NCBI RefSeq assembly: GCF_017982655.1
Contig: NZ_JABXYX010000003.1
Coordinates: 1-64,000, forward strand
Length of the DNA stretch: 64,000 nucleotides
Direction: 5' to 3'
From: Brasilonema sp. CT11
Lineage (GTDB): Bacteria > Cyanobacteriota > Cyanobacteriia > Cyanobacteriales > Nostocaceae
Part shown: positions 43,747-54,221 of the stretch, one piece after another
Layout of the letters: every line of letters begins with the position of its first letter
How positions within the stretch are numbered: position 1 is the stretch's first letter
The notes under the pieces: model-generated
Databases searched by the model: none
Seen by the model: the letters and a program-made list of their open reading frames with translations, nothing else
What the model was told of the DNA's origin: nothing
Made by a program: the position numbers and the translations under genes

Positions 43747-45432
43747 ATGCTCTACAATACACAAAACATCAAAAAAACAATGACGCAGCGCAATAACTCT
43801 GCCGAGAACCGTTTGCATCAATTGTGGCAGCAATGCCTGTCAACAAGACGCTTTGCTTCTACGCTCCCAGCACAAAGTCTCGCTTGGCTTGGCAGCATTA
43901 CTATGCTAAGCAATGGTGGCTTGGTGTTTGCTCAAACTGAATCCGCTATCGATAATATTGTTCCCACTGCTGAAAATTCTCAACCAGCATCATCGGCTAA
44001 TAGAGTCAAAACAGAAACTTTTGAACACAAAGATAGCAGCCCCGCAGTAGAAGGGACGAAATCACAATCCGACGAATTTTCTCAACGCCGAGTTAAACTC
44101 AGACAAAGACTCTCTCAGGCAAAAAGACCAAGTCCTGCTGTCGCTCTGCGGAATTACAAACGTCATGCACAAGATTCACAGCCAGGGGTTGCTATCAGAA
44201 AATTCAAACCCCGTGCGGAAGTTTCTGTACGTACCGAAAGTGTGACAAACTGGAGAGCAAGGTTAGAGAGAAGACCATCTGTAGATATTCCACAATTCAA
44301 CATCAGTCTGAGCAAGGAACAACCTCAACAACAGGTTTCCCAAGAGAACAACTCACCTGTTCGACGCCGCCTTGCACACTGGAGAGAACTTTTGCAACCC
44401 ACCGCCTCCTCTAGTGATGACTCCACCCCAAAAGATTACAACAACGCTTATATCGATCCAGGCGAATACAACGTTGGTGCTACCAATAGGTATCAGGCAC
44501 CGAATTCTGTAGTAGTTACACAACAATCCAATACTGAATTACCCTTCGGCTACGCTCAGGGTAAACCCCAAAAGAAAGCAAGTTGGATTAGAAAAAGTAA
44601 ACCTGCCACACTAGCAACTGTTCCGCCCGTCAAGGATGTTGAGACAGGAGAACAAAACTCTCTGGAACGTCCCACTCATAGGATCGTTTCTCGTGCGGTG
44701 ACTCCTGTAAGGCATCGCAGTTCTCAAACAGCTTATAGAAGTGTGAGTAAGGATACATATCACCCAAATCGGTTTATCCCCGACTTTTCCTCCCCGACAA
44801 CAGTGAGTTCTGTACCGATCGCACCACTAGGTGGTACCTTACCCGCACCAATGACTGCAGAAAATCTTGCTCCTCGCCCCAGTAATGTCACTTACGACAT
44901 TCCACTAGCAGCAGTATTGCCGCAAGTAAACTACGGTGAAGTCTATGGTGGTAGACTCGCAAGTGGTCCGGGATTGATGTATCCCCTTTCTATCCCCTCT
45001 GCAATTACTTCTTTGTTTGGTTGGCGAACTCATCCCATTACAGGCGATCGCAGTTTCCACTCTGGTACAGACATCGGCGCAGCGATGGGAACACCTGTTT
45101 TGGCAGCCTACCCTGGTAAAGTAGAGAGTGCTGATTGGTTAGGCGGCTACGGTATGACAGTGATACTTAACCACAGCAACGCCCAACAAACTCTTTACGG
45201 TCATATGTCAGAAATCTTTGTTCAGCCCGGTCAATCGGTGCAAAAGGGAACCGTTATTGGACGAGTTGGTAGCACTGGTTTGTCCACAGGTCCCCACTTG
45301 CACTTTGAGGTGCGCCAGCTGACACCCGAAGGATGGGTTGCGACTGATCCAGGCGCTCGATTAGAGTACGCTCTCGGTCAATTAATGCAATCGTTACATA
45401 CAGCTCAGACTCCTCAAGAACCAGGTAGTTAG
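43747..45432 (+). CDS. M23 family peptidoglycan metallopeptidase
   Basis: An exported protein of 561 residues. A hydrophobic stretch (LPAQSLAWLGSITMLSNGGLVFAQ, about 38-61) acts as signal or anchor. A long, basic, low-complexity linker runs to about 400. The LytM domain follows: FGWRTHP, FHSGTDIG with His/Asp zinc ligands (about 436-443), and GPHLHFEVRQ (about 515-524). It hydrolyses peptide cross-links in the wall or acts as an activator of amidases. A 26-base palindromic repeat (44539-44564) is translated in frame in the linker (ELPFGYAQGKPQ). ATG 43780 is an alternative start. Confidence 0.92.
   Translation: MLYNTQNIKKTMTQRNNSAENRLHQLWQQCLSTRRFASTLPAQSLAWLGSITMLSNGGLVFAQTESAIDNIVPTAENSQPASSANRVKTETFEHKDSSPAVEGTKSQSDEFSQRRVKLRQRLSQAKRPSPAVALRNYKRHAQDSQPGVAIRKFKPRAEVSVRTESVTNWRARLERRPSVDIPQFNISLSKEQPQQQVSQENNSPVRRRLAHWRELLQPTASSSDDSTPKDYNNAYIDPGEYNVGATNRYQAPNSVVVTQQSNTELPFGYAQGKPQKKASWIRKSKPATLATVPPVKDVETGEQNSLERPTHRIVSRAVTPVRHRSSQTAYRSVSKDTYHPNRFIPDFSSPTTVSSVPIAPLGGTLPAPMTAENLAPRPSNVTYDIPLAAVLPQVNYGEVYGGRLASGPGLMYPLSIPSAITSLFGWRTHPITGDRSFHSGTDIGAAMGTPVLAAYPGKVESADWLGGYGMTVILNHSNAQQTLYGHMSEIFVQPGQSVQKGTVIGRVGSTGLSTGPHLHFEVRQLTPEGWVATDPGARLEYALGQLMQSLHTAQTPQEPGS
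44539..44564. repeat. In-frame palindromic repeat inside the M23 gene
   Basis: TTACCCT (44539-44545) and AGGGTAA (44558-44564) flank TCGGCTACGCTC. The element is the same type as the intergenic one at 43553-43580 (10 of 12 loop bases equal). It adds residues to the linker of the peptidase without a frame change. Confidence 0.7.
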
Positions 45433-45538
45433 AAGAGTAAGGGAGTCAGGGAGGGAGGGAGTGAAGGAAAAGAGTCATTAAGCATTAACTTTTATCTTGC
45501 TTTGTCCCTCGCTCCTGTTTCTCTTTGTTTGTTCTTAC

Positions 45539-46219
45539 TTACAAGTACCCATGTTCAACTAAGAATCCAGGTGTTATGTCATTTGGAATTGTCTGTGTAC
45601 CTTCTTCCAGATCCGGATTGCCAAAACAAAGGAATTTTTCGACGTATTTGCCAAGAATATCTCCCTCTAAATTCACCCAACTACCCGGACTGATGTATTG
45701 GAGATTGGTTTCTTTGTAAGTGACGGGAATCACTGCTACTTTAAACTGCGATAGTTCAGGCTGATAATCGGCTACTGTTAGGCTGATGCCATTTATAGCA
45801 ATACTTCCTTTGGAGACCATATAGCGGGCGATCGCACCTGGAGCGGTAAAAATCAATTCCCAAGAGGTTTGTGTCGCTTGTGCTGACACAAGTTGACCAA
45901 TACCGTCCACGTGTCCCATAACGAAATGACCGCCGACTTTACCCCCCACTTTTAGGGATGCTTCTAAGTTAACGTACCTCTGTTGTGTTTCTTCTTGTCC
46001 TAGTGTTGTACGGCGCAGGGTTTCTGGTGAAGCCGTAGCAATAAATCCATCTTTTAAAATTTTTTCTACCGTTAGGCAGATGCCATCTACAGCAACGCTG
46101 TCACCCGTCGCTAAATCTTGCATAATGACATTATATGGCTGAGTCACACAAGTGATTTGCCACGAATCCCCATCCAGAGGTTTTACTGTTCCTAATGCTT
46201 GGATTATTCCTGTAAACAC
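45539..46219 (-). CDS. ribE: Riboflavin synthase, alpha chain
   Basis: It dismutates two 6,7-dimethyl-8-ribityllumazine molecules to riboflavin. The 226-residue protein has two homologous lumazine-binding repeats: MFTGIIQALGTV, VDGICLTVEKI in the first half; VMGHVDGIGQL and INGISLTVADY with LIPVTY-like VAVIPVTYKETNL in the second. Length is normal, with a slightly longer tail. It converges with the M23 gene; the 106-base gap has a GAGGGAGGGAGTGAAGG short repeat. No FMN riboswitch was seen upstream. Confidence 0.94.
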   Translation of the reverse strand: MFTGIIQALGTVKPLDGDSWQITCVTQPYNVIMQDLATGDSVAVDGICLTVEKILKDGFIATASPETLRRTTLGQEETQQRYVNLEASLKVGGKVGGHFVMGHVDGIGQLVSAQATQTSWELIFTAPGAIARYMVSKGSIAINGISLTVADYQPELSQFKVAVIPVTYKETNLQYISPGSWVNLEGDILGKYVEKFLCFGNPDLEEGTQTIPNDITPGFLVEHGYL

Positions 46220-46559
46220 GGCTTTTTTGCAAAACTAACTCTATTTTATTGCTTATTTTTGCCCAAAAGCAGCCAGTAATTCTCACAAAATTTGATTTTT
46301 TATCAGTATAATTTCAGACTAAATATTATGTCAAAAGTTCAAAAAATTTATATTTCTGACTGCGCACATCTAGGAAAGTAGATTATTGTCGAATTAGGCT
46401 TGTTTGACTTACTCTGGTGTTCACATCCATTTAGGAGTTTAATAGAAGCAATTATAGAGAATGAAGACTTATGTTTATCTTAACCTGAAAATCATGACAA
46501 CACAAGTACTATTTGTTACACATAACTTTAGCGCCCAAAGGATTTTAGAGGCTTAGCCA
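46220..46559. other. Divergent intergenic region, ribE / nuclease gene
   Basis: The 340 bases are AT-rich (TTTTTATCAGTATAATTTCA near 46297-46316 is a candidate promoter). I checked for an FMN riboswitch and found none of its conserved blocks. No hairpin or ORF of note. Confidence 0.4.
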
Positions 46560-47057
46560 ATGCTTGAAATGAAAGTCGCTGGCATAGCATTAGATGCCAT
46601 AACCCGTAGCCCGATTGTACTCTTGAAAGATGCTTCAGACCGCCGTGCATTACCAATTTACATTGGTCAAGAACAAGCGAGGGCAATTATGGGCGCACTG
46701 GAGAATCAAAAACCTCCAAGACCCCTAACCCATGACCTGATGGTGAATATGTTGGATGCATGGAACATAGTTTTGGAACGGATCATCATTCATTCGTTAC
46801 AAAAAGATACATTTTATGCAGCTTTAATTGTGAAGCAAGGCGAAGTCAAGAAAGAAATAGACGCGCGTCCTAGTGATGCGATCGCGATCGCCCTCCGTAC
46901 AAATACTCCTATTTGGGTGATGGAAGAAGTTATTGCGGATGCTTCTATCCCTGTAGATCGGGATGCAGATGAAGCCGAACAGCAAGCCTTTCGGGAATTT
47001 ATTTCTAATCTGCGACCTGAAGATTTGATTAAGCGCTTTGGTAATAGCGAAACATAA
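46560..47057 (+). CDS. Bifunctional nuclease family protein (DUF151)
   Basis: A protein of 165 residues with the BFN/DUF151 fold. Members from plants and Thermotoga have reported RNase/DNase activity or similar. Signs are MLEMKVAGIALDAITRSPIVLLKD, LPIYIGQEQARAI, RPLTHDLM, and DARPSDAIAIALRTNTPIWV. The C-terminal acidic extension (about 125-165) is normal for cyanobacteria. It precedes the aldo/keto reductase gene by 64 bases in the same direction, so a shared transcript is possible. Confidence 0.92.
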   Translation: MLEMKVAGIALDAITRSPIVLLKDASDRRALPIYIGQEQARAIMGALENQKPPRPLTHDLMVNMLDAWNIVLERIIIHSLQKDTFYAALIVKQGEVKKEIDARPSDAIAIALRTNTPIWVMEEVIADASIPVDRDADEAEQQAFREFISNLRPEDLIKRFGNSET

Positions 47058-47121
47058 ATGAGATATAAACAATGAGTTATGAGTGACTTGCTTAAACTCT
47101 TAGCTCCGAACTCTGTTAAAA

Positions 47122-48252
47122 ATGAAATACCGACGTTTTGGAAAAACGAATCTACGCTTGTCTGTCTTTTCCTTGGGGACAATGCGCTACTTAGCTTCAG
47201 AGGAAAATGCATGGCAAACCATCCACAAAGCTATAGTGTTGGGGATTAATCATTTAGAAACTGCTAGAGGATACGGAAAAAGTGAGCAGTATCTTGGTGA
47301 AGCAATTTCCGTTGGGTTACCAGTAAACCGTTGCCAAGTTTACATCACCAGCAAAATTCCACCAACAGCGGATGCTGACACTATGCGTCGGTATATCGAT
47401 GAATCTCTGGAACGATTAAAGTTGGATTATCTAGATTGCCTGGGGATTCACGGTTTAAACACATGGGAACATCTTGACTGGGTAAAAGCTAAGGGTGGCT
47501 GTATGCAGGCGGTGCAGGAAGCTATTGCTGATGGTCGGGTACGACACGTTGGTTTTTCTACCCACGCGCCTTTAGAGATTATCTTGGCAGCAATAAACAC
47601 GGATTTTTTTGAATTTGTCAATCTGCATTATTACTATTTCTTTCAACGCAACGCAGAGGCAATTCAGAAAGCATTCGAGAAAGATATGGGTGTGTTTATT
47701 ATTTCTCCTGCTGATAAGGGAGGACGCCTGTATACGCCACCCCAAACTTTGAAAGATTTATGTTATCCTCTTTCACCCTTAGAGTTAAACTATCGGTTTT
47801 TACTAAGTGATTCTCGAATCACGACTCTTAGCGTCGGACCCGCAAACCCAGATGAATTGACAGAACCTTTGCAGGTTGCAGATTGTGATCACAAGCTAAC
47901 CCCAGAGGAAATAACCGTCTTTCAACGTTTGGAAAATCATCAAAAAACTGTTTTAGGAACAGACAAATGCAGCCAGTGCTATGCGTGCTTACCGTGCCCA
48001 GAAAATATCAATATTCCAGAAGTGTTGCGACTACGCAATCTTGCAGTTGCATATGACATGGATGATTTTGGGCAATATCGCTACAGAATGTTTGAAAATG
48101 CTGGTCACTGGTTCGGTGGAATGAAAGCTAGCCGTTGTACAGAATGCGGTGACTGTCTCCCCCGGTGTCCCCAAGAGTTGGATATACCAGCTTTGTTACA
48201 AGATACTCATAGTAGGCTAAATGGATCATCAGGGCGACGATTGTGGGGTTAG
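47122..48252 (+). CDS. Aldo/keto reductase with two [4Fe-4S] motifs
   Basis: A protein of 376 residues. The N-terminal part is an NADPH-dependent TIM-barrel reductase: [51 protein letters not shown]. The C-terminal 100 residues hold two ferredoxin-like cysteine clusters: [11 protein letters not shown] and [13 protein letters not shown]. Fe-S aldo/keto reductases of this kind are common in cyanobacteria; substrates are unknown. The barrel has Glu at the usual Asp of the catalytic tetrad (LETARGYG), a known variant. Its stop overlaps that of the convergent kinase by 4 bases. Confidence 0.9.
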   Translation: MKYRRFGKTNLRLSVFSLGTMRYLASEENAWQTIHKAIVLGINHLETARGYGKSEQYLGEAISVGLPVNRCQVYITSKIPPTADADTMRRYIDESLERLKLDYLDCLGIHGLNTWEHLDWVKAKGGCMQAVQEAIADGRVRHVGFSTHAPLEIILAAINTDFFEFVNLHYYYFFQRNAEAIQKAFEKDMGVFIISPADKGGRLYTPPQTLKDLCYPLSPLELNYRFLLSDSRITTLSVGPANPDELTEPLQVADCDHKLTPEEITVFQRLENHQKTVLGTDKCSQCYACLPCPENINIPEVLRLRNLAVAYDMDDFGQYRYRMFENAGHWFGGMKASRCTECGDCLPRCPQELDIPALLQDTHSRLNGSSGRRLWG

Positions 48253-51200
48253 TTATTATACCACATTTTTTTTTGGGGGGTTTGTATCCTTTTATAATTG
48301 CTGAGTTCTGCGTTCTGCAGAGTGCAAAGGCGCAGCCCGTTCTGAGTTATCTGTTCGGTCAGTTCTATGACTTGCTCAAAGTCGAAATTTTCAACCAAAA
48401 CTTTCAAAGTCTCAATCAAATCTACTTTGTCTGCTGAAATTTGTTCCATAAGTTGAACAATTAGCAAATCGTTGCCAGCAGAAGCAGCATTGTGAAGCTG
48501 TTGTATCCACTCGCTAGGCATAGTTTCCATCACAGAAATTAAGTTAGGAGAATTGGTAACAACCTTACAAATAGGTGGAGTGATATCTGTATTTGTTGTA
48601 TTTTCTGGATCAAGAAATTGCACGCCCAAATATTTGCTTATTTTTCCGAAAATATCTTCTTCTTGAAAGGGTTTACTTAAAATATCATCACAGCCAGCAC
48701 TCAAAATTTTGTGTTTTTCTTCTTCAAAAGTGTTTGTTGTTGTAGCAATGATGATGGTTCGATGAGAATGCTGGGGTGTGTTCATTTCCAATTGCTTGAT
48801 CAAGCTAATCGCCTCATAGCCATCCGTCGACGGCATCCGTATATCCATAAAAATTAAGTGCGGGTGCCATATTTCCCAGACAGTGACAGCATCTTGACCA
48901 TTGCTGGCTTCGTGTACTTGAAAGCCTTGGTTGTGCAGCAGCTTGACCAATAGCATACGGTTGGTTGGCTGGTCATCGACAACTAAAATTCGAGCAGCGG
49001 GTTGCTCAGAAGCTAAGCGAATCACTTTGTGACTGGTGAACTTAGGAGTTTGTGTTTTCGTTTGTGTTGCCTGCTCCACAGGGATAGAAAAGCTAAACTG
49101 AGTTCCAACCCCCAAAGTACTGCTAACCTTGATTTGTCCTCCCATCATTTGCACAAACTTATGACTGATGGATAAACCCAGGCCAGTACCCCCACCAGAT
49201 TTTAACCCTGTTGCAGTTTGTTCAAAGGCTTGAAATAATTTATCGAATTCATTGGGATTAATGCCAGGACCAGTGTCTGTTACCTCAAACAGGAGATAGG
49301 GTGTGGTGGTGATATTCTCTGCGTATTTGTTTGTCTGGACTTGCTCGACTGACACCCGAAGAGTGACACTTCCTTTTTCGGTAAATTTAGTGGCATTGTC
49401 TAGTAAGTTAATTAAAACTTGACGCAATTTACCTTCGTCAGTTGTGATATATTGCGGGACTTGAAGGGTACGCTCAAATACCAGGTTTAAGCCTTTAGAT
49501 TCAGCTTTGAGTTTGAGCATTCCCTCTAAACTCTCAAGCAGGTAAGATAAATCAAACTTATTTTTATTAAATGTCATACCTCCTGCTTCGATTTTAGACA
49601 TGTCTAAAACGTCGTTAATTAACTCCAATAGATTTTCGCCGCTACGATTAATAATACTCAGGTATTTCTGATGCTCTGCTTTGAGGGAAGTGTCGCGGTT
49701 CATCAGTTGGCTAAAGCCAAGAATCGCGTTGAGTGGTGTTCTCAGTTCGTGGGTCATATTTGCGAAAAATTCGCTTTTAGCTTGATTTGCTTTATCAGCC
49801 ACTTCTTTAGCTTGTTTGAGTTCGCTAGATTGCTTTTGCGTTTGTGCTAACAATTGTGCCTGTTGGATTGCTACTCCCAACTGTGCTCCAATCTGAAGGA
49901 CGATTTTGATTTCTGCTTCTTTCCATTGACGAGGAGCAGAATTTTCATACGTTGCTAGCAAGCCCCAAAGTTGATTGCTGGACAAGATTGGAACTATGAT
50001 ATATGCGCGTGCTTGAAATTGTTCTAACAATTCAACGTAACAAGAGTCAAATCCAGATTTGTAAATATCCGGAACGCACCGATAATTTGTGCCAGAATGG
50101 AAATCACCGCCCTGGGTGTCGTACAGATAGGTGTCTTGTATTATCTGATCTAGATCTTCTTCTAATTCTTTAATCACACAATCGATTTGGTTAACCGCGA
50201 CTTGTGTTAATTGGGATTGATTATTTTGTAACCTGATAAGTGCTTTCCAACCTTCTGCTACTGACTCAGAGATAATTTCTCCACTCCAGTCAGGATGAAA
50301 GCGATAAACCAGCACGCGATCGCAGCTTAAGACTTGTCGCAACTCTTGGGTTGTCGCACTGAAAATTTGGTCAATTTCCAAAGTTTGACGCATACGTTGA
50401 ATCACAAAGGAAATTGCTTTTTCTCGTTCTGCACTCTTAGCAAGCAATTCTTCTGCTAGTTTACGTTCTAGTTCAGCCCCTGCACGGGCAGCAAAAATTT
50501 TCAAACAAGACTCTTTGCCCAAATCAATCTCTAGAGGCTTAACATCCATCACCACCAAATAACCGATAGTCTCGCTGTTTGAGTTGACTAAGGGAAGCAC
50601 ATAGCTGTGAAGATTCAACTGGGCGACATCTTGGTTTCTAAGTAAAAGTATTGATAATTCATCGTTAAAATGGCAGCAGCATGTTCCGCCAAAGACGACT
50701 TTACAGTGTTCGTGGGTAATAGCAGTTATGTCGTACTCAAAGTTTTCACCAAAATCAACACCATTCCAGAATGCTAGAGTACCAAGTTGAGTTTTGCTAT
50801 CATTTTTAAATTCACAAACAAAGGCATAAGGAACTTGTAACAGTTTGGCAATATAGCGTACGCATGAGCGAAAGAATTCATCACCAGTTGTATAAGCTGT
50901 TCCCTCAACAATTAATTGCAGTGTGGCTTCAACTTGCTTTCTTTGAGTGATATCACTAAAAGTGCAGACAACCCTCTCTACACGATTATCATTTCCGTAG
51001 GGCTCTGCATTGACTAACAGCCAGCGTTGATTTTGTGTTGGTGATAGATACTCAATTCCCACTACTATATTGTGAATGGGTTTTTGTAGAGCTATTGCTT
51101 GTTGTACGGGAAGTTCTTCTTCTGAAAAACGTGTACCATCTTCACGCAAGAAGAAGCAGTCAACACCCAATACTAGAGGCTGTTTCTCCAGGGAATTTCG

Positions 51201-52115
51201 ATTCAGGAGATTGTCTGCTGCTTGATTGCTCATCAGGACTTCAGCATTGGAATTGAACAATAAAACTCCCACTTGCATCTGTTTAATCAGCATGCGAAAG
51301 CGTTTTTCACTTTCTTCTAAAGCTTTTTGTTGTAATAACTGCTGTGTTAAAGATTGGTCGAAGAAAGAAGTTAATAAGGCTAAAGTTAAGATGAATAATG
51401 TCGCAACTCCGATAGCAACAGCTAGCCATAACTGATTAATTACCGGAGATTGCAGTTTTGATAAATGTTTGTAGGGCATAAAGTGAGTTGCCCACATTCC
51501 TGTATAGTGCATTCCGCTGATGGCAATTCCCATTAAAAAGGCACTGCCAACTTTCTGCCATATCGCCCCTTTCAAATCTTGATTTTTTTTCAGTCGAAAC
51601 GCCAGGTAAAGAGCCGCAAAAGAGGCAGTGATGGCAATCATCACCGATGAACTGACTAACTTTAAGTTATAGTCGAGCTTTGCTTGAAGTCGCATAGCTG
51701 CCATGCCCATGTAGTGCATTGAAGCAATGGCTAGTCCCATGGAAACCCCACCACCAATTAAAACTGCTGTTGACATAGAACGGCTCAACAACGATAAAGC
51801 GATGCCAGAAGCAAGCACTGCAAACAGCAGAGACAGCAGGGTCATCCATACATCGTAACTCACAGGCACAGGTAATTCAAAAGCGATCATGGCAATAAAG
51901 TGCATTGACCAAATGCCCATTCCCATTGCGCTCGCTCCCCCCAACAGCCAGAGCAAACGCCTGTTGCAACCAAGCTGGACTCTTTTTGATAAGTCTAAGG
52001 CTGTGTATGAAGAAATAACTGCGATCGCAAAAGAAAGTCCGACTAATTCTAATTGATATGTGCCTGTTAATTCGCTATACATATTTTTTATGCGTCTACC
52101 CAACAGACTACTCAA
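48249..52115 (-). CDS. MHYT-PAS-GAF-GAF hybrid histidine kinase
   Basis: A membrane-bound hybrid kinase of 1288 residues. The MHYT sensor has about seven helices (12-250), with SMHFIAM (70-76), SMHYMGM (132-138) and GMHYTGM (201-207), proposed to bind metal. PAS follows at 265-395, a GAF-like domain at 396-555 and a second GAF at 575-755. This GAF has Cys692-Tyr693 in [12 protein letters not shown], the place where cyanobacteriochromes bind bilin. HisKA has His789 (MTHELRTP), then HATPase ([26 protein letters not shown]) and a receiver with Asp1091. The tail (about 1200-1260) is Hpt-like without His. The last 30 residues read through repeat-like sequence. ATG at 52082 may be the true start. 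Confidence 0.92.
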   Translation of the reverse strand: MSSLLGRRIKNMYSELTGTYQLELVGLSFAIAVISSYTALDLSKRVQLGCNRRLLWLLGGASAMGMGIWSMHFIAMIAFELPVPVSYDVWMTLLSLLFAVLASGIALSLLSRSMSTAVLIGGGVSMGLAIASMHYMGMAAMRLQAKLDYNLKLVSSSVMIAITASFAALYLAFRLKKNQDLKGAIWQKVGSAFLMGIAISGMHYTGMWATHFMPYKHLSKLQSPVINQLWLAVAIGVATLFILTLALLTSFFDQSLTQQLLQQKALEESEKRFRMLIKQMQVGVLLFNSNAEVLMSNQAADNLLNRNSLEKQPLVLGVDCFFLREDGTRFSEEELPVQQAIALQKPIHNIVVGIEYLSPTQNQRWLLVNAEPYGNDNRVERVVCTFSDITQRKQVEATLQLIVEGTAYTTGDEFFRSCVRYIAKLLQVPYAFVCEFKNDSKTQLGTLAFWNGVDFGENFEYDITAITHEHCKVVFGGTCCCHFNDELSILLLRNQDVAQLNLHSYVLPLVNSNSETIGYLVVMDVKPLEIDLGKESCLKIFAARAGAELERKLAEELLAKSAEREKAISFVIQRMRQTLEIDQIFSATTQELRQVLSCDRVLVYRFHPDWSGEIISESVAEGWKALIRLQNNQSQLTQVAVNQIDCVIKELEEDLDQIIQDTYLYDTQGGDFHSGTNYRCVPDIYKSGFDSCYVELLEQFQARAYIIVPILSSNQLWGLLATYENSAPRQWKEAEIKIVLQIGAQLGVAIQQAQLLAQTQKQSSELKQAKEVADKANQAKSEFFANMTHELRTPLNAILGFSQLMNRDTSLKAEHQKYLSIINRSGENLLELINDVLDMSKIEAGGMTFNKNKFDLSYLLESLEGMLKLKAESKGLNLVFERTLQVPQYITTDEGKLRQVLINLLDNATKFTEKGSVTLRVSVEQVQTNKYAENITTTPYLLFEVTDTGPGINPNEFDKLFQAFEQTATGLKSGGGTGLGLSISHKFVQMMGGQIKVSSTLGVGTQFSFSIPVEQATQTKTQTPKFTSHKVIRLASEQPAARILVVDDQPTNRMLLVKLLHNQGFQVHEASNGQDAVTVWEIWHPHLIFMDIRMPSTDGYEAISLIKQLEMNTPQHSHRTIIIATTTNTFEEEKHKILSAGCDDILSKPFQEEDIFGKISKYLGVQFLDPENTTNTDITPPICKVVTNSPNLISVMETMPSEWIQQLHNAASAGNDLLIVQLMEQISADKVDLIETLKVLVENFDFEQVIELTEQITQNGLRLCTLQNAELSNYKRIQTPQKKMWYNN

Positions 52116-52349
52116 ATGTGAACTGACTCTTTTTTATAAAGTACAATGCTGCCACTCTCAAAAGATGCAGCTACATGCCTTCAAAGAAGCAAATGAGTCA
52201 GATCCACAAGTTACAATCTCTAGCTAATTTTATAGTCTACATCTCTACTCTTAAGTAAAGAATGTAAATTTTATAGTTAATTTTAAGTGAGCAAGAGATA
52301 AACAAATTATTTCTTTATTAGAAAAAATCAGCAAGATTACGTATTTTGT

Positions 52350-53384
52350 TTATTCTGTACTAATCTTCTCGCTAACTTCAACAGCATTGAGTTGATCGAG
52401 TATTGACCAAATGTACTGTAACATTGCTTCTAAACCAGTACCTGTAACAGCCGAGATCAGGAAAACAGGAGAGTAACAAAGGTGATTTAATTGCGTTGCC
52501 AGCGCTTCCAAATCCTTTGTTTCCCTATCAACAGCATCAATTTTGTTCAGCGCCAAAACTTGCGGACGTTCTGCCAAACCTCGTCCGTATACTTGCAATT
52601 CTTGTTGAATTATGTTAAAATCAGCAATTACGTCCTCACTGGTTGCATCAATAAGGTGTAGCAGTACACGTGTGCGCTCAATGTGACGTAAGAAATCGTG
52701 TCCTAGACCGGCTCCTTGGGAAGCACCTTCAATAAGTCCGGGAATATCAGCAAAAACTGTGCCATCTCCAGTGGGTTTGCGCACGACACCCAAGTTTGGA
52801 ATCAAAGTTGTGAAGGGGTAGTCAGCAATTTTGGGACGTGCAGCGGATAAAGCTGAAATCAAAGTCGATTTTCCGGCGTTAGGTAACCCAATAATCCCAA
52901 CTTCCGCCAAAAGTTTCAACTCCAGACGAAGTGATTTGATTTCCCCTGCTAATCCAGGTAGAGCATACTCAGGGGCGCGGTTACGGTTACTCAAGAAATA
53001 CTTATTTCCCAGTCCACCCTTACCACCTTCAGCAACGAGCAAAGTTTGTCCTGGTTCGACTAAGTCTCCGATGATATCATCAGTTTCTGCATTATAAGCA
53101 ACGGTTCCGCAGGGAACTTCAATAATCAAATCCTTGCCATTTGCCCCTGTACAATTATTTGGTCCACCACGAGAACCGTTTTCTGCCTTAAAGAGGTGGT
53201 TGTATCTAAAGTCAAGCAAAGTTTGGAGGTTTTCTTTAGCAACGAACAACACGCTTCCGCCTTTTCCCCCATTTCCACCAGAGGGACCACCTGCGGGGAC
53301 GTACTTTTCTCTGCGGAAGGCGACAATACCATCGCCTCCGTTTCCTGCTTCTACTTCAATTTTTGCTTGATCGATGAATTGCAT
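52350..53384 (-). CDS. obgE: GTPase ObgE/CgtA
   Basis: A GTPase of 344 residues binding the large ribosomal subunit and linked to ribosome assembly and stress. The Obg glycine-rich domain (about 1-158) has [37 protein letters not shown], then the G domain: [10 protein letters not shown] (Walker A), [14 protein letters not shown] and ISAVTGTG. The C-terminal region after the G domain is short, as in cyanobacteria. It follows the TerB/Mo-nitrogenase-C gene on the same strand, 34 bases apart, so the two are probably co-transcribed. Confidence 0.96.
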   Translation of the reverse strand: MQFIDQAKIEVEAGNGGDGIVAFRREKYVPAGGPSGGNGGKGGSVLFVAKENLQTLLDFRYNHLFKAENGSRGGPNNCTGANGKDLIIEVPCGTVAYNAETDDIIGDLVEPGQTLLVAEGGKGGLGNKYFLSNRNRAPEYALPGLAGEIKSLRLELKLLAEVGIIGLPNAGKSTLISALSAARPKIADYPFTTLIPNLGVVRKPTGDGTVFADIPGLIEGASQGAGLGHDFLRHIERTRVLLHLIDATSEDVIADFNIIQQELQVYGRGLAERPQVLALNKIDAVDRETKDLEALATQLNHLCYSPVFLISAVTGTGLEAMLQYIWSILDQLNAVEVSEKISTE

Positions 53385-53418
53385 AGTTAGTTAGTCATTA
53401 GTTATTTACTCATAATGA

Positions 53419-54108
53419 CTAAATATACGGCGAAATGTCCTCACCACAGTCATCAGCAAGATAAGATAGAGCGCGAAAACGCAAGCCTACAAGTTGTTCA
53501 TAAAGTGGGTTGAGTTTGCATAATGGCGGAATGTGAACAACTTTACGTTTAAACAGCTTGACATCACGCTCAAAAGGACACTGTGAAGGTATCATTTTAC
53601 ATAGAAAACGAGCCACTCTGGGGTCATGGATGTCTAGCTTGTCAAGCCAGTTGCGCATGGGGCGCAGTGCATCAATTTGACGCTTTGTGGGTGCAGCTTG
53701 TAAAGGAACTGGAGTTGTTGTAGAAACCTGTGGCTGTGGGTGTTCGAGTGTGTGGCGGAGGGATTCTAACAGGTCTTCTGGTTGTTCTAAAGCTTTGCAT
53801 AACTGGTGCAGCAGATAGTCTTCGCTGGGGGAATATATACCGTCTGCGATCGCAACTAACACTGCTGTCCGTAAGAAATTTTCTGCTGTTTTTGTACCTT
53901 TGCCCAAAATTGCAGCTAATTCCTCTGGTTCTATTGGATCAAATGGCTCTATCTTGATGCCAGGAGCGAGTTCATCTTCAGTGATGGTGGTAATTAATTC
54001 TTGTTCTTGGGCATCGAAGTCACCATCAGCCCAAGCTATGGTGAGGAGTCCACGTAGCCAAGCGGCAATTTGTTCGCTGGTATAAGGAGATTTCACGGCA
54101 CTTGTCAT
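53419..54108 (-). CDS. TerB-like protein with Mo-dependent nitrogenase C-terminal domain
   Basis: A protein of 229 residues. The first half (about 10-125) is a TerB/DjlA-like helical domain (AWLRGLLTIAWADGDFDAQEQELI, LVAIADGIYSPSEDYLLHQLC). The second half (about 145-229) is the PF06967-type Mo-dependent nitrogenase C-terminal domain: WLDKLDIHDPRVARFLCKMIPSQCPFERD and HIPPLCKLNPLYEQLVGLRFRALSYLADDCGED. This domain is common in cyanobacteria with no nitrogenase fusion, role unknown. It lies upstream of obgE in the same direction. Confidence 0.87.
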   Translation of the reverse strand: MTSAVKSPYTSEQIAAWLRGLLTIAWADGDFDAQEQELITTITEDELAPGIKIEPFDPIEPEELAAILGKGTKTAENFLRTAVLVAIADGIYSPSEDYLLHQLCKALEQPEDLLESLRHTLEHPQPQVSTTTPVPLQAAPTKRQIDALRPMRNWLDKLDIHDPRVARFLCKMIPSQCPFERDVKLFKRKVVHIPPLCKLNPLYEQLVGLRFRALSYLADDCGEDISPYI

Positions 54109-54221
54109 AAACTGACGCCTAAAGCAACTCTCACGTCCATACTAACCTGTGGTTAGATGAGAAAGTATGGTGCTTGTTGCCAGCTTTTTCAGGTTTTACG
54201 TGCTGTGAAATGAGTTCTAAG

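Noticed and set aside
46220-46559. Possible FMN riboswitch before ribE
   Set aside because: None of the conserved FMN aptamer blocks are present.
53419-54108. Possible nitrogenase gene, because of the Mo-nitrogenase C-terminal domain
   Set aside because: Only the accessory C-terminal domain is present, joined to a TerB-like domain; no nif gene is in the window.
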